A stretch of 64,000 nt of DNA from Galactobacillus timonensis (GTDB lineage Bacteria; Bacillota_I; Bacilli_A; Erysipelotrichales; Erysipelotrichaceae): contig NZ_LT964740.1 of NCBI RefSeq assembly GCF_900240265.1, forward strand, positions 1 through 64,000, given 5' to 3'. The notes beneath the pieces were generated by a model. It made no database searches. It had not been told where the DNA came from and saw only the letters and a list, made by a program, of their open reading frames with translations. Of this stretch, positions 34,790-42,999 are shown piece after piece; positions within the stretch are counted from its first letter, which is position 1; each line of letters begins with the position of its first letter. Both the position numbers and the translations under genes were made by a program.

Positions 34790-36331
34790 ATGCAGACATT
34801 CAATCAGAATAAATTCGCGGAAGATGTAGCCGAATTCCGCAAAGCGAAACAGATGAACCAGCAGAAACTGGCTGATCAGGCGGGATTAAACCGCAGCGTC
34901 CTTTCCCATCTTGAACAGGGCATCTATCAACCTTCGCTGGATCAGTTTCTGAACCTTTGCGGCGTATGCGGACTTGTACCGTCGGATTATTTCTATGATC
35001 CCTCGCAAAAGACTGAAAAACCGGCGGTTCCACGTCAGAGAATCGTCGTCGCTGGTACGGGCTATGTAGGACTTTCGCTGGCTTCACTGCTGGCGGTGCA
35101 TCACACGGTGACAGCGCTCGATATCATTGGCGAAAAGGTGGAAATGATCAACGCCCGCAGATCACCGATCCAGGATGAATGGATCGAAAAGTACTTCGCC
35201 GCCGACCTTGAAGGCAGCCAGAAACTCGATCTCAACGCAGTGCTCAACGATCAGACAAAGGCACCTTCCAACCCCTCCTGGAAGTATCTGCAGCAGGCGG
35301 ATTATGTCATCATTGCCGCACCAACCAACTATGATTCTTCGAGAAACTTCTTTGATACAAGCGCTGTCGAGGAAGTCATTGAACTGACCCTTGCGGCAAA
35401 TCAGGATGACACGCATCTTCCCTGGATCATCATCAAGAGCACGATCCCGGTCGGTTATACCGAAAGCGTACGCCGGAAGTACCATTGCGATCACATTCTG
35501 TTTGCGCCGGAATTTCTGCGTGAATCGAAGGCGCTCTATGACAACCTGTATCCTTCCCGCATCATCGTCGGAACAGATCTTTCCAACGCGGAAGAAAAAC
35601 AGGCAGCAGAAACCTTTGCGGATATGCTCGATCAGGGTGCACGGAAGGAAAACATCCCGATTCTCTTCATGGGTTTTACGGAAGCCGAGGCCGTCAAGCT
35701 GTTTTCCAACACCTATCTCGCCCTGCGCGTTTCCTACTTCAATGAGCTTGATACCTATGCCGAAACGAAGAATCTCGACTCCCGCTCCATCATCGACGGC
35801 GTCTGCCTCGATCCGAGAATCGGAACCCATTACAACAATCCTTCCTTCGGCTATGGCGGCTATTGCCTGCCAAAGGATACGAAGCAGCTGCTGGCCAACT
35901 ACCGGGATGTGCCGGAAAATCTGATTCAGGCCATCGTCGATTCCAATCGTACCCGCAAGGATTTCATCGCCGACCGTGTCCTTGAAAAAGCCGGCTACTA
36001 CAACTATTCCGATGAGATTGACTACCAGCCGGAAGCGGAACACACGGTTACGATCGGGGTGTACCGTCTTACGATGAAGGCCAACAGTGACAACTTCCGC
36101 CAGAGCTCGATTCAGGGCGTCATGAAACGGATCAAGGCCAAAGGCGCCAATGTCATCATCTATGAACCGACACTCAATAACGGCGACACCTTCTATGGCT
36201 CCAGAGTCGTCAATAACCTCGATTCCTTCAAGAAACAAAGCGCCGTGATCCTTGCCAACCGCTACAGTGCCAAAGACCTCGACGACGTGAAGGACAAGGT
36301 CTATACCCGCGACCTGTTCCGCCGCGATTAA
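34790..36331 (+). CDS. UDP-glucose/GDP-mannose dehydrogenase with N-terminal Cro/C1 HTH
   Basis: 513 aa. Residues 9-69 are a Cro/C1-type helix-turn-helix ([20 protein letters not shown], then [16 protein letters not shown]). From residue 84 a nucleotide-sugar dehydrogenase begins with the NAD motif [13 protein letters not shown]. It continues through the substrate region [15 protein letters not shown] and the catalytic cysteine at about 359 ([11 protein letters not shown]) to the C-terminal UDP-binding domain. The enzyme would make UDP-glucuronate or similar for polysaccharides. A DNA-binding domain fused to this enzyme is unusual. Reading frame and codon use are continuous across the junction, and CAGGAG precedes the ATG. 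It is divergent from the T7SS operon. Confidence 0.88.
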   Translation: MQTFNQNKFAEDVAEFRKAKQMNQQKLADQAGLNRSVLSHLEQGIYQPSLDQFLNLCGVCGLVPSDYFYDPSQKTEKPAVPRQRIVVAGTGYVGLSLASLLAVHHTVTALDIIGEKVEMINARRSPIQDEWIEKYFAADLEGSQKLDLNAVLNDQTKAPSNPSWKYLQQADYVIIAAPTNYDSSRNFFDTSAVEEVIELTLAANQDDTHLPWIIIKSTIPVGYTESVRRKYHCDHILFAPEFLRESKALYDNLYPSRIIVGTDLSNAEEKQAAETFADMLDQGARKENIPILFMGFTEAEAVKLFSNTYLALRVSYFNELDTYAETKNLDSRSIIDGVCLDPRIGTHYNNPSFGYGGYCLPKDTKQLLANYRDVPENLIQAIVDSNRTRKDFIADRVLEKAGYYNYSDEIDYQPEAEHTVTIGVYRLTMKANSDNFRQSSIQGVMKRIKAKGANVIIYEPTLNNGDTFYGSRVVNNLDSFKKQSAVILANRYSAKDLDDVKDKVYTRDLFRRD

Positions 36332-36339
36332 TTGCCATA

Positions 36340-36470
36340 TTGACACTCCCACGGCTAAAGCCTGTGGGATTCTTGCTTCGCTGAGAACTGCGGCATTGCG
36401 CCGTCTTACACTCTCTCCGCAAGCGTTACTTCCCGTGTGCCCCACGGTACGAATATTTATTTCAGATTAC
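36340..36470 (-). ncRNA. Probable omega-RNA (reRNA) of TnpB, guide beginning at 36339
   Basis: The right end downstream of tnpB carries several stems, ending in CCCACAGGC / GCCGTGGG (36348-36368) and GTGTCAA. In TnpB systems this RNA overlaps the 3' end of the gene, and its guide is the flanking DNA just past the element. Here that would read TATGGCAATTAATCGC. Inferred from position; no RNA evidence. Confidence 0.65.
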
Positions 36471-37622
36471 AGAAACTGCAGTCTGCGGTTCGTTGAAGAT
36501 TCGAATCCCTTCTGAAAGAATATTCCGCGCAGCGTTCTGATCACGATCATGCACGGCTCCGCACTGAGAACAGATCCATTTCCGCACTTTCAGATCTTTC
36601 ACAGCTGGGTTCTTATATCCGCACTCATGGCAGATCTGCGAGCTTGGATAGAACGTATCGACTTTGATCAGAAAGCCGTTACGTTCTTTTACTTTGTATT
36701 CCAGCATCTGAAAGAACGTACTCCAGCTCACATCGCTGATTGCCTTTGCCAGCTTGTGGTTTCTGACCATTCCGCGGATATTCAGATACTCGGCATAGAT
36801 GATTTGGTTTTCATCAGCCAATGCCGTGCTCTGCTTCTGCAGAAAGTCGGTTCTGGTGTTGACAATACGTTCATGGATCTTTGCGACCTTGATCCGCTGC
36901 TTCTGATAATTACGGCACTCACGCAGGCGACGGCCTGCTTTCTTTGCGGCTTCATACATTCTCGAAAGCTTCCTCTGTTCCCGGGCAAGCTTCTTGCTTA
37001 GCTTTGCAAGAATACGTGGATTCTCGACAATGCGGCCCTTGGAATCTGTGTAGAACTCGGCCAGCCCTACGTCAATGGCAATCTCTCCGCCTGCGGATTT
37101 CTTTGAAACTGAAATTTCGTCCACGCAGAAAGAAACTTCATATTTGCCCGTCGCAGTCAGCGAGATTGCTGCATTCTTGATTACGCCATGCGGAAACCTT
37201 GAAATGCGGGCCCGGACAACGCCAAGCTTCGGAAGTTTTACATGGTGCTTATCAATAATCTGAATGCAGTTTTTCTGATTGCGTGTGCGATATGCAGACT
37301 TATACGCATGCTTCTTGGTCTTGAACTTCGGATACTTTGCACGTCCGGCAAAGAAATTCTGAAATGCTTCATCCAGATCTTTCAGCGCAGTCTGCAGTGC
37401 CATACTGTCAGCCTGCTTCAGCCACGGATATTCAGGGTCGAGCTTCAGATCCGTCAATAGTGAGCACATCATTGCATATGAAAGATGGATGCCTTCTGTC
37501 TGATATGCATACTCGTTCAGATCCAGAAAACGATTGTACACAAAACGAGCAGAATCCAGCGTTTCCTGAATCTGCTTCTTCTGTGTTTCGTTCGGTTCTA
37601 ATCTGAACTTGTATCCCTTCAT
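36462..37622 (-). CDS. tnpB: TnpB RNA-guided nuclease
   Basis: 386 aa. The RuvC residues are D184 (IAIDVGLAEF), E278 (IIYAEYLNIRG) and D359/D361 (HDRDQNAARNI). The zinc finger is C331-x2-C334...C351-x2-C354. All catalytic residues are intact. TnpB cuts DNA matching its omega-RNA guide next to a short transposon-adjacent motif, which keeps the element at sites it would otherwise leave. An ATG at 37622 is preferred over the GTG just before it. Confidence 0.93.
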   Translation of the reverse strand: MKGYKFRLEPNETQKKQIQETLDSARFVYNRFLDLNEYAYQTEGIHLSYAMMCSLLTDLKLDPEYPWLKQADSMALQTALKDLDEAFQNFFAGRAKYPKFKTKKHAYKSAYRTRNQKNCIQIIDKHHVKLPKLGVVRARISRFPHGVIKNAAISLTATGKYEVSFCVDEISVSKKSAGGEIAIDVGLAEFYTDSKGRIVENPRILAKLSKKLAREQRKLSRMYEAAKKAGRRLRECRNYQKQRIKVAKIHERIVNTRTDFLQKQSTALADENQIIYAEYLNIRGMVRNHKLAKAISDVSWSTFFQMLEYKVKERNGFLIKVDTFYPSSQICHECGYKNPAVKDLKVRKWICSQCGAVHDRDQNAARNILSEGIRIFNEPQTAVSVI

Positions 37623-37685
37623 CACTGTGTTCCTATTATATGATACGCAACAGAAAGAGTGTTTCTGCTGTGCACGGTCCGGCTT

Positions 37686-37713
37686 TCATCCCAAGGCTGA
37701 AGCACTTGGGCTT
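37686..37713. repeat. Left-end hairpin of the tnpB element
   Basis: CCCAAG-GCTGAAGCA-CTTGGG, the imperfect sub-terminal palindrome recognised by TnpA in this family, about 20 bases from the left cleavage site. Confidence 0.7.
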
Positions 37714-37730
37714 TCTCGCCGGTTATTTGT

Positions 37731-37786
37731 AAAAAGCTGCGATCAGCGACGATTTATCATCGTCAGCGACCGCAGCCTTTTTTCTT
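37731..37786. terminator. Bidirectional terminator between rbfA and the dehydrogenase gene
   Basis: Outer GCTGCG / CGCAGC and inner GACGAT / ATCGTC arms form a long imperfect stem. It has TTTTT on the minus-strand side (37731-37735) and CTTTTTTCTTTTC on the plus side. It ends the rimP-rbfA operon and, before the tnpB element came in, would also have ended the dehydrogenase transcript. Confidence 0.8.
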
Positions 37787-37795
37787 TTCTACTGT

Positions 37796-38206
37796 TTACT
37801 GTTGTGGATCCGCACCGGTTTCTTCGGTATCTTCCGGCTGGTCAGCTTTCTTGAGCTCATCATCCTTATGAATCTCACGGATAATTTCATCAATGCGCTG
37901 ACCGCGTTCCTCACTCTTGTCAATCTTGAAGATCAGCTCCGGGCAGCGGCGGATATCCAGCTGTGCGGCAAGCTGCGAACGAATGTATCCCTTTGCCCGC
38001 TCCAGTGCCTCCATGCCTTCCTTCTTCTGATAGCCCTTGCCGATGAAGGTGACATAGATCGTCGCATAGGAATGGTCATTGGATACCTTGACGTCCGTCA
38101 CCGTAAGGAAACCGACATTGGGATCCTTGACATCATACTGAATGATCTCGGAAATATCGCGGCGGATGATCGCTTCCAGACGCTTCTGCTTAATGGATGA
38201 ACTCAT
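37796..38206 (-). CDS. rbfA: Ribosome-binding factor A
   Basis: 136 aa with the KH-type fold: RLEAIIRRDISEIIQYDVKDP, GFLTVTDVKVSNDHSYA and PELIFKIDKSEERGQRIDE. It matures the 30S subunit at the 16S 5' end. The C-terminal tail is acidic. It is four bases downstream of infB and last in the operon. Confidence 0.95.
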   Translation of the reverse strand: MSSSIKQKRLEAIIRRDISEIIQYDVKDPNVGFLTVTDVKVSNDHSYATIYVTFIGKGYQKKEGMEALERAKGYIRSQLAAQLDIRRCPELIFKIDKSEERGQRIDEIIREIHKDDELKKADQPEDTEETGADPQQ

Positions 38207-38210
38207 AGAC

Positions 38211-40106
38211 TCAGTCCTGCTTTACTTCCTGTTCCACGTAGGCTTCAATCGTATCGCCGACTTTGATGTCGTTATAGTTCTCGATCATGATGCCGCATTC
38301 ATAGCCCTGGTTCACTTCCTTGGCGTCGTCCTTGAAGCGCTTGAGCGAAGAAAGCTTCCCATTGTAGATGACGATGCCCTCACGGATCAGACGAACACCG
38401 CAGCCTGCCGTCAGCTTGCCATCCGTAACCATACAGCCGCCGACCGTACCCACCTTGGAAATCTTGTAGATCTGACGCACCTCGGCCTGACCGATGACGA
38501 CTTCGGAGTATACCGGATCCAGCATACCCTTCATCGCGTGTTCCATTTCCTCGGTCACCTTGTAGATGATGTCGTGCAGACGGATCGTCACGCCGACTTC
38601 TTCCGCCTTGCGGCGGATGGCCGCATCCGGGCGAACGTTGAAGCCGATGATCATCGCCTTCGACGCATCTGCGAGCATGATATCGCCCTCATTGATGGCA
38701 CCGGCTGTCGAATGAATGACATTGACCTTAACGCCTTCAACCTCGATCTTCTCGAGAGCAGACTTCACAGCTTCCGCAGAACCCTGCACATCGGCCTTGA
38801 TGATGACCGGAATTTCCTTGATCTCACCGGCCGCAATTTCCTTCGAAAGATCTTCCAGCGTCATGGCCGAACTCTTGCGCCGGCCAAGCTCCACTGCCTT
38901 GCGCTTGCGGCGGTCCGCAATGGCACGGGCATCACGCTCATTATCATAGGCACGGAAATGATCGCCTGCCTGCGGCACATCATTGAGACCGATGATCTCA
39001 ACCGGCGTCGAAGGCGGAGCCGCCTTCAGCTCATGACCGTCTTCATCGCTCATGCGGCGGATCTTGCCGAAGCAGTTGCCGACGACGACCGGATCCCCGT
39101 GATGCAGTGTACCGTTCTGAACCAGAACCGTCGCCACCGGGCCGCGGCCCTTATCAAGACGAGCCTCAATGACTGTACCGGTCGCCAGCTTCTTCGGATT
39201 TGCCTTGAGTTCAAGGACATCCGCAACCGTCAGAATTGTTTCGAGAAGTTCCGGAATGCCGGTTCCCTTCTTTGCCGAAATGTTGACGAAAATCGTATCG
39301 CCGCCCCATTCCTCCGGCATAATGCCCAGGTCAGCCAGCTCGCTGCGAACACGATCCGGATTGGCATCCGGCTTATCAATCTTATTGACCGCGATGATCA
39401 TCGGAACCTTGGCGGCCCGCGCATGGTCAATCGCTTCCTTGGTCTGCGGCATCACACCGTCATCCGCCGCAACGACAATGACCGCAACATCGGTCACCGC
39501 GGCACCGCGGGCACGCATGGCCGTAAAGGCTTCGTGACCCGGCGTATCAAGGAATGTAATCTTGCGGCCGTTGACGGTGACCTGGTAGGCACCGATGGCC
39601 TGCGTAATACCGCCGGCTTCTCCGGAGGCGACCTTGGTCTTGCGGATCGAGTCGAGCAGCGTCGTCTTGCCATGGTCAACATGACCCATGACCGTCACGA
39701 TCGGAGCACGCGGCTTCAGAAGTTTCGGATCATCCGGTTCCTCATCTTCGAGGGAATCTTCATCCTTCGGCTTTACCTTGGTCGGCTCAATGTCATATTC
39801 AAGGCAGATGGTATCGACCAGATCATCGTCCAGCGTACTGTTGATGGTCGCCATCTTTCCCTGCATGAACAGAACCTTGATCAGCTCCGAAGGAGTGCGG
39901 CCGCATTTCTTGGCAAGTTCACCAAGCGTAATGCCGTCGCTGTACTCGATCGCATGAATATCCGGCGCAGCCTTCTTGGCAGCAGCCGGGTTATTGAACG
40001 GGCGCTGATCCTGACGCTGCGGACCGCGGTTCTTATTCTGCGACCGGTTCTTGTTATTGTTGGAATTGCTGTTGTTGCGTTTTGCAGGAGCTTTTTTTCC
40101 TGGCAT
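38211..40106 (-). CDS. infB: Translation initiation factor IF-2
   Basis: 631 aa, a short IF-2. The N-terminal 45 residues are a basic Asn/Arg/Gln-rich tail, then the IF2_N domain. The GTPase domain has G1 [12 protein letters not shown]3 DTPGHEAF and G4 NKIDK. Domains II, III and the C-terminal fMet-tRNA-binding domain are complete. The long N-terminal region of Bacillus or E. coli IF-2 is missing. AAAGGAG fixes the ATG. Confidence 0.97.
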   Translation of the reverse strand: MPGKKAPAKRNNSNSNNNKNRSQNKNRGPQRQDQRPFNNPAAAKKAAPDIHAIEYSDGITLGELAKKCGRTPSELIKVLFMQGKMATINSTLDDDLVDTICLEYDIEPTKVKPKDEDSLEDEEPDDPKLLKPRAPIVTVMGHVDHGKTTLLDSIRKTKVASGEAGGITQAIGAYQVTVNGRKITFLDTPGHEAFTAMRARGAAVTDVAVIVVAADDGVMPQTKEAIDHARAAKVPMIIAVNKIDKPDANPDRVRSELADLGIMPEEWGGDTIFVNISAKKGTGIPELLETILTVADVLELKANPKKLATGTVIEARLDKGRGPVATVLVQNGTLHHGDPVVVGNCFGKIRRMSDEDGHELKAAPPSTPVEIIGLNDVPQAGDHFRAYDNERDARAIADRRKRKAVELGRRKSSAMTLEDLSKEIAAGEIKEIPVIIKADVQGSAEAVKSALEKIEVEGVKVNVIHSTAGAINEGDIMLADASKAMIIGFNVRPDAAIRRKAEEVGVTIRLHDIIYKVTEEMEHAMKGMLDPVYSEVVIGQAEVRQIYKISKVGTVGGCMVTDGKLTAGCGVRLIREGIVIYNGKLSSLKRFKDDAKEVNQGYECGIMIENYNDIKVGDTIEAYVEQEVKQD

Positions 40107-40194
40107 AGTTATCTTCTCCTTTCCTGGAAGTACGCCGTGCGTACTTTCGATTCAGCTGTTTCGGACATCACCTCTTTCCATTTTGTTTAACTGA

Positions 40195-40449
40195 CTACTT
40201 CATTGCGTTGAGCACCTGATCCCAGAACTCGTCCGGGATCCTGGTTTCCAATGCCTTTTCAAGGGCCCGGTTTTTTTTGGCCACAGCAATCACAGCCGGA
40301 TCTTTCTTCAAATAGGCGCCATGTCCATTCATCCGTCCCGTCAGGTCCACTTTCAGTTCTCCCTCCGGCGTACGGACAATGCGGAGCAGCTCCTTCTTGG
40401 GAAGCTGCTCACCTGTGGCCACACAGCGGCGCATCGGAATCTTACGCAT
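40195..40449 (-). CDS. ylxR: YlxR family RNA-binding protein
   Basis: 84 aa: KIPMRRCVATGEQLPKKELL, VDLTGRMNGHGAYL and a basic C-terminus. YlxR sits between nusA and infB in most Firmicutes and has been linked to RNase P. The ATG overlaps the nusA stop (TGATG). The usual next gene ylxQ (L7Ae-like) is absent: an 88-base gap with a short hairpin follows. Confidence 0.93.
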   Translation of the reverse strand: MRKIPMRRCVATGEQLPKKELLRIVRTPEGELKVDLTGRMNGHGAYLKKDPAVIAVAKKNRALEKALETRIPDEFWDQVLNAMK

Positions 40450-42320
40450 CACTTCGTCTCGTCGTCCTTGTAGTAATCCTCATACTCATCGTAATCGATA
40501 TCGTACTGGGATTCTTCATCGGCTTCCTGCTGCGCCTCAATTTCCGCAAGCTCTTCTTCCGTATAAACCGGCTTGACAGAATTGTCCTGCAGCGACTTGT
40601 TCTTTTCCGCAAGCTGCTTCATCAGCTCGGCATTGGTCAGCTTCACGCCCTCATCTTCGCTCTTGCGCTTGGAATACTTCTTCTTCGGACGCGTATCGCC
40701 ATGCGGCTTCGACGTATCGGCAAGTTTCTCAAAGACAGACACATAATCATTCTTCTGTGCCATCTCTTCCAGATCCACCTTCCGCTTCTTCGAAGCGGCC
40801 TTAGTCTTCTGTTCTTCCTCGTTCATGACTGGCTGTGAGGTTTCCTCTTCTTCCGTTTCCTCAGATGCTGCGGTGTTTTCCTGTTCTACCGCTTCTTCGT
40901 TCACTTCCGGTTCCGCTGCTTCCTTGACATCTTCTGCTTCCGCAGGTGTTTCCTGGGCTGCCGCTTCTGCAGTTTCATCCTTCTTCGCTGCATCTGCCGG
41001 CTCCTCACTCGAGAACACTTCATCGCGAGCACGATCGCTCAGCGTTTCCTGCATTTCTTCCGGAATCAGCTCATCGCCAGCAGCTTCCAGAGCCTGCTTC
41101 GCCTGCTCACGGGCAGCCGCAAGTTTAGCCTGCGCCTTCTGTTCCTCTTCGCTGAGAACAGCTGTATCTTCAGCCTTCTTTTCGGCCTGACGCTTTGCCT
41201 TGGCAGCCGCCAGCTCAGCCCGCTTTTTGGCAGCCAGCTCAACCAGAGCATCATAGTCGACGCCGTTGGCAATCAGTTCCGCCTTGGTCTTGATATCAAT
41301 CTTGCGACCCGTCAGCTTCACGGCAAGACGTGCATTCTTGCCCTTCTTGCCGATGGCAAGGGAAAGCTGATCCTCATCGACGACAACGATCAGACTCTTA
41401 TCATCCTCGCCCGGCAGAACCTCTTTGATCTCAGCCGGAGCCAGTGCGTTCTTCACAAGTACCGAAACATCTTCGCTCCACTCAAAGATATCGATCTTCT
41501 CACCATGGAGTTCTTCAATGATCTGCTGCACACGCTGACCACGCTGACCGATGCAGGCACCGATCGGATCGACTTCCGGATTGTAGGACACAACCGCCAT
41601 CTTGGTACGGTCACCCGGATCACGGGCAATGGCCTTGATCTCAACAATGCCCTGCGCAATCTCCGGGACTTCCTTCTCAAACAGACGCTTCACCAGCATC
41701 GGATCCCCGCGGCTCACAACAACCTGCGAACTCTTGGAATCCTTGTTCACTTCCGTAATCACGACACGGATCCGCTGACCCTCGACCAGCCGCTCACCGG
41801 GAATCTGCGCCGCCTTGGGCAGAAGAGCCGTCGTCTTGCCGAGGTTGATCAGCGCAAACGTCGACTTCACCGATTCAACAATACCGATCGTCATATCGTA
41901 CAGCTGATCGATATAGGCGTTGTAGATCGCATCCTTCTCCGCCTCCCGGATCTTCTGGCGCAGAACATTGTGGGCCAGAGAAACGGCCGCACGCGTCATA
42001 TCGTCAACATTGACATCGACCTTGCGGCGGACCTGATCATTGAGGATCGCATCACGCTTCCATTTGCGCGCCTCTTCCAGATCCATCTCAAGCTCATCGT
42101 CCTGCACATCTTCAACGACGTTGTAGATCTGATAGATGTCAAAGGTGCCTTTCTTCGGATTGAACTCCACTTCTACATTAATGTCATCGAGCCCCATCGT
42201 CTTCTTATATGCCTTGCCATAGGCATCTTTCAGCGCATCGATGATGATGTCCTCCGAAATACGGGTTTCATCTTCAACAGCACTGAGGGCTTCCGTTAAC
42301 TGTTTTACATTGATTGGCAT
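40449..42320 (-). CDS. nusA: Transcription factor NusA with long acidic C-terminal extension
   Basis: 623 aa. Residues about 1-370 are the normal NusA: N-terminal RNAP-binding domain, S1 domain (VESVKSTFALINLGKTTALLP), and the KH1-KH2 pair (IGACIGQRGQRVQ, LAIGKKGKNARLAVKLTGRKIDI). About 250 further residues are low-complexity Ala/Glu/Lys-rich sequence, with a basic patch (KKKYSKRKS) and a very acidic end. Bacillus NusA stops near 371. The extension does not look like the E. coli acidic repeats. It follows rimP with a 23-base gap. Confidence 0.95.
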   Translation of the reverse strand: MPINVKQLTEALSAVEDETRISEDIIIDALKDAYGKAYKKTMGLDDINVEVEFNPKKGTFDIYQIYNVVEDVQDDELEMDLEEARKWKRDAILNDQVRRKVDVNVDDMTRAAVSLAHNVLRQKIREAEKDAIYNAYIDQLYDMTIGIVESVKSTFALINLGKTTALLPKAAQIPGERLVEGQRIRVVITEVNKDSKSSQVVVSRGDPMLVKRLFEKEVPEIAQGIVEIKAIARDPGDRTKMAVVSYNPEVDPIGACIGQRGQRVQQIIEELHGEKIDIFEWSEDVSVLVKNALAPAEIKEVLPGEDDKSLIVVVDEDQLSLAIGKKGKNARLAVKLTGRKIDIKTKAELIANGVDYDALVELAAKKRAELAAAKAKRQAEKKAEDTAVLSEEEQKAQAKLAAAREQAKQALEAAGDELIPEEMQETLSDRARDEVFSSEEPADAAKKDETAEAAAQETPAEAEDVKEAAEPEVNEEAVEQENTAASEETEEEETSQPVMNEEEQKTKAASKKRKVDLEEMAQKNDYVSVFEKLADTSKPHGDTRPKKKYSKRKSEDEGVKLTNAELMKQLAEKNKSLQDNSVKPVYTEEELAEIEAQQEADEESQYDIDYDEYEDYYKDDETK

Positions 42321-42343
42321 ACTTAGAAACTTCTTTCTCCTTT

Positions 42344-42805
42344 TTAAAATTGAACTGCATAGCGGATGAAATCAATTTCAGTGTCCGCAAACGAAACATG
42401 TTTTTTGACTGCCTTATCCCGATAGCTCAGCGTCACTGTGCCGTCCTGGTAAGACTCCACCTGTCCGGTAAACTCAAGCAGATGCGATACCGGATGCTTG
42501 AGCCGCACGTAGACATACGGAAGAGAGGCAAGCTCCGAAAGATCACGGATCTTCCGCTCCGCACCCGGGCTGCATACTTCCAGCGTATAGGCCGACGCGA
42601 TCACATTGGCACTGTCAAGCGCCTCGGACAATCGTTCACTCACCGCTGCACACGTATCCAGATCCATCGTCCCATCGTCCCGAATGATCGAAATCTGAAG
42701 CGTACGGTCTTTCCCGTTCTGTACCCACTCGATGTCATACAGATGTACGCCGCATTCTTCGATGACCGGCTCCGCAAGTGTTCTGATTTTCTCAGTATCT
42801 TCCAT
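42344..42805 (-). CDS. rimP: Ribosome maturation factor RimP
   Basis: 153 aa: EECGVHLYDIEWVQNGKDRTLQISI, then VSERLSEALD and LEVCSPGAERKI, and a C-terminal SH3-like domain. It assists 30S assembly. The start is the ATG with GGGAGGACT upstream; an upstream in-frame reading to 42937 runs through the promoter. First gene of rimP-nusA-ylxR-infB-rbfA. Confidence 0.94.
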   Translation of the reverse strand: MEDTEKIRTLAEPVIEECGVHLYDIEWVQNGKDRTLQISIIRDDGTMDLDTCAAVSERLSEALDSANVIASAYTLEVCSPGAERKIRDLSELASLPYVYVRLKHPVSHLLEFTGQVESYQDGTVTLSYRDKAVKKHVSFADTEIDFIRYAVQF

Positions 42806-42835
42806 AGTCCTCCCGAACAAGCCTGAACAAGAATG

Positions 42836-42857
42836 AAGGAGTGCTTGCGCACTCCTT
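42836..42857 (-). promoter_or_regulatory. Hairpin at the 5' end of the rimP-nusA-infB mRNA
   Basis: A perfect 9-bp stem AAGGAGTGC / GCACTCCTT with a 4-nt loop, starting within about 10 nt of the predicted transcript start and followed by CATTCTTGTTC. It could stabilise the mRNA or act as a weak attenuator. It is not a strong terminator. Confidence 0.55.
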
Positions 42858-42868
42858 TGAACATCACA

Positions 42869-42897
42869 ACTATAGCAAAGCAAAATCGCTGTTTCAA
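42869..42897 (-). promoter_or_regulatory. Promoter of the rimP-nusA-infB-rbfA operon
   Basis: TTGAAA, 17-nt spacer, TATAGT with the TG extension (TGCTATAGT) on the minus strand. Confidence 0.85.
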
Positions 42898-42999
42898 GCG
42901 ATTTTTCATACTTCCAAGGCTGTTTCACTTGAGCCATATTTTATGTCGCCTAACCAATGATTGAAATACGTTGGCTTGCGGCGGCGGAAATTCTGTCAA

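Larger units (their letters stand above)
36340..37728 (-). mobile_element. IS200/IS605-family element carrying only tnpB
   Basis: On the minus strand the left end follows ...TTTTTAC (TTAC at 37729-37732) and the right end is TCAA (36340-36343). These are the same cleavage-site tetranucleotides as in IS608. Sub-terminal hairpins are present at both ends: CCCAAG / CTTGGG at the left and CCCACAGGC-ttta-GCCGTGGG at the right. There is no tnpA, so it depends on a transposase elsewhere. It is inserted between the dehydrogenase stop and the shared terminator with rbfA. Confidence 0.85.

Noticed and set aside
36340..36343. A duplicated target site around the tnpB element
   Set aside because: IS200/IS605 elements do not duplicate their target; the flanking TTAC and TCAA are cleavage signals, not a duplication.
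35162..36445. A long minus-strand frame opposite the dehydrogenase gene
   Set aside because: It runs antisense to a complete enzyme and into the tnpB element end.
40128..40146. Terminator or ylxQ remnant between ylxR and infB
   Set aside because: An AAGTACGC / GCGTACTT hairpin exists without a T-run, and a 19-codon frame there does not resemble L7Ae-like YlxQ.
38142..40190. A 682-codon open frame antisense to infB
   Set aside because: infB on the other strand has all family motifs and a ribosome site. The antisense frame is low in recognisable domains and typical of mirror frames in GC-biased genes.
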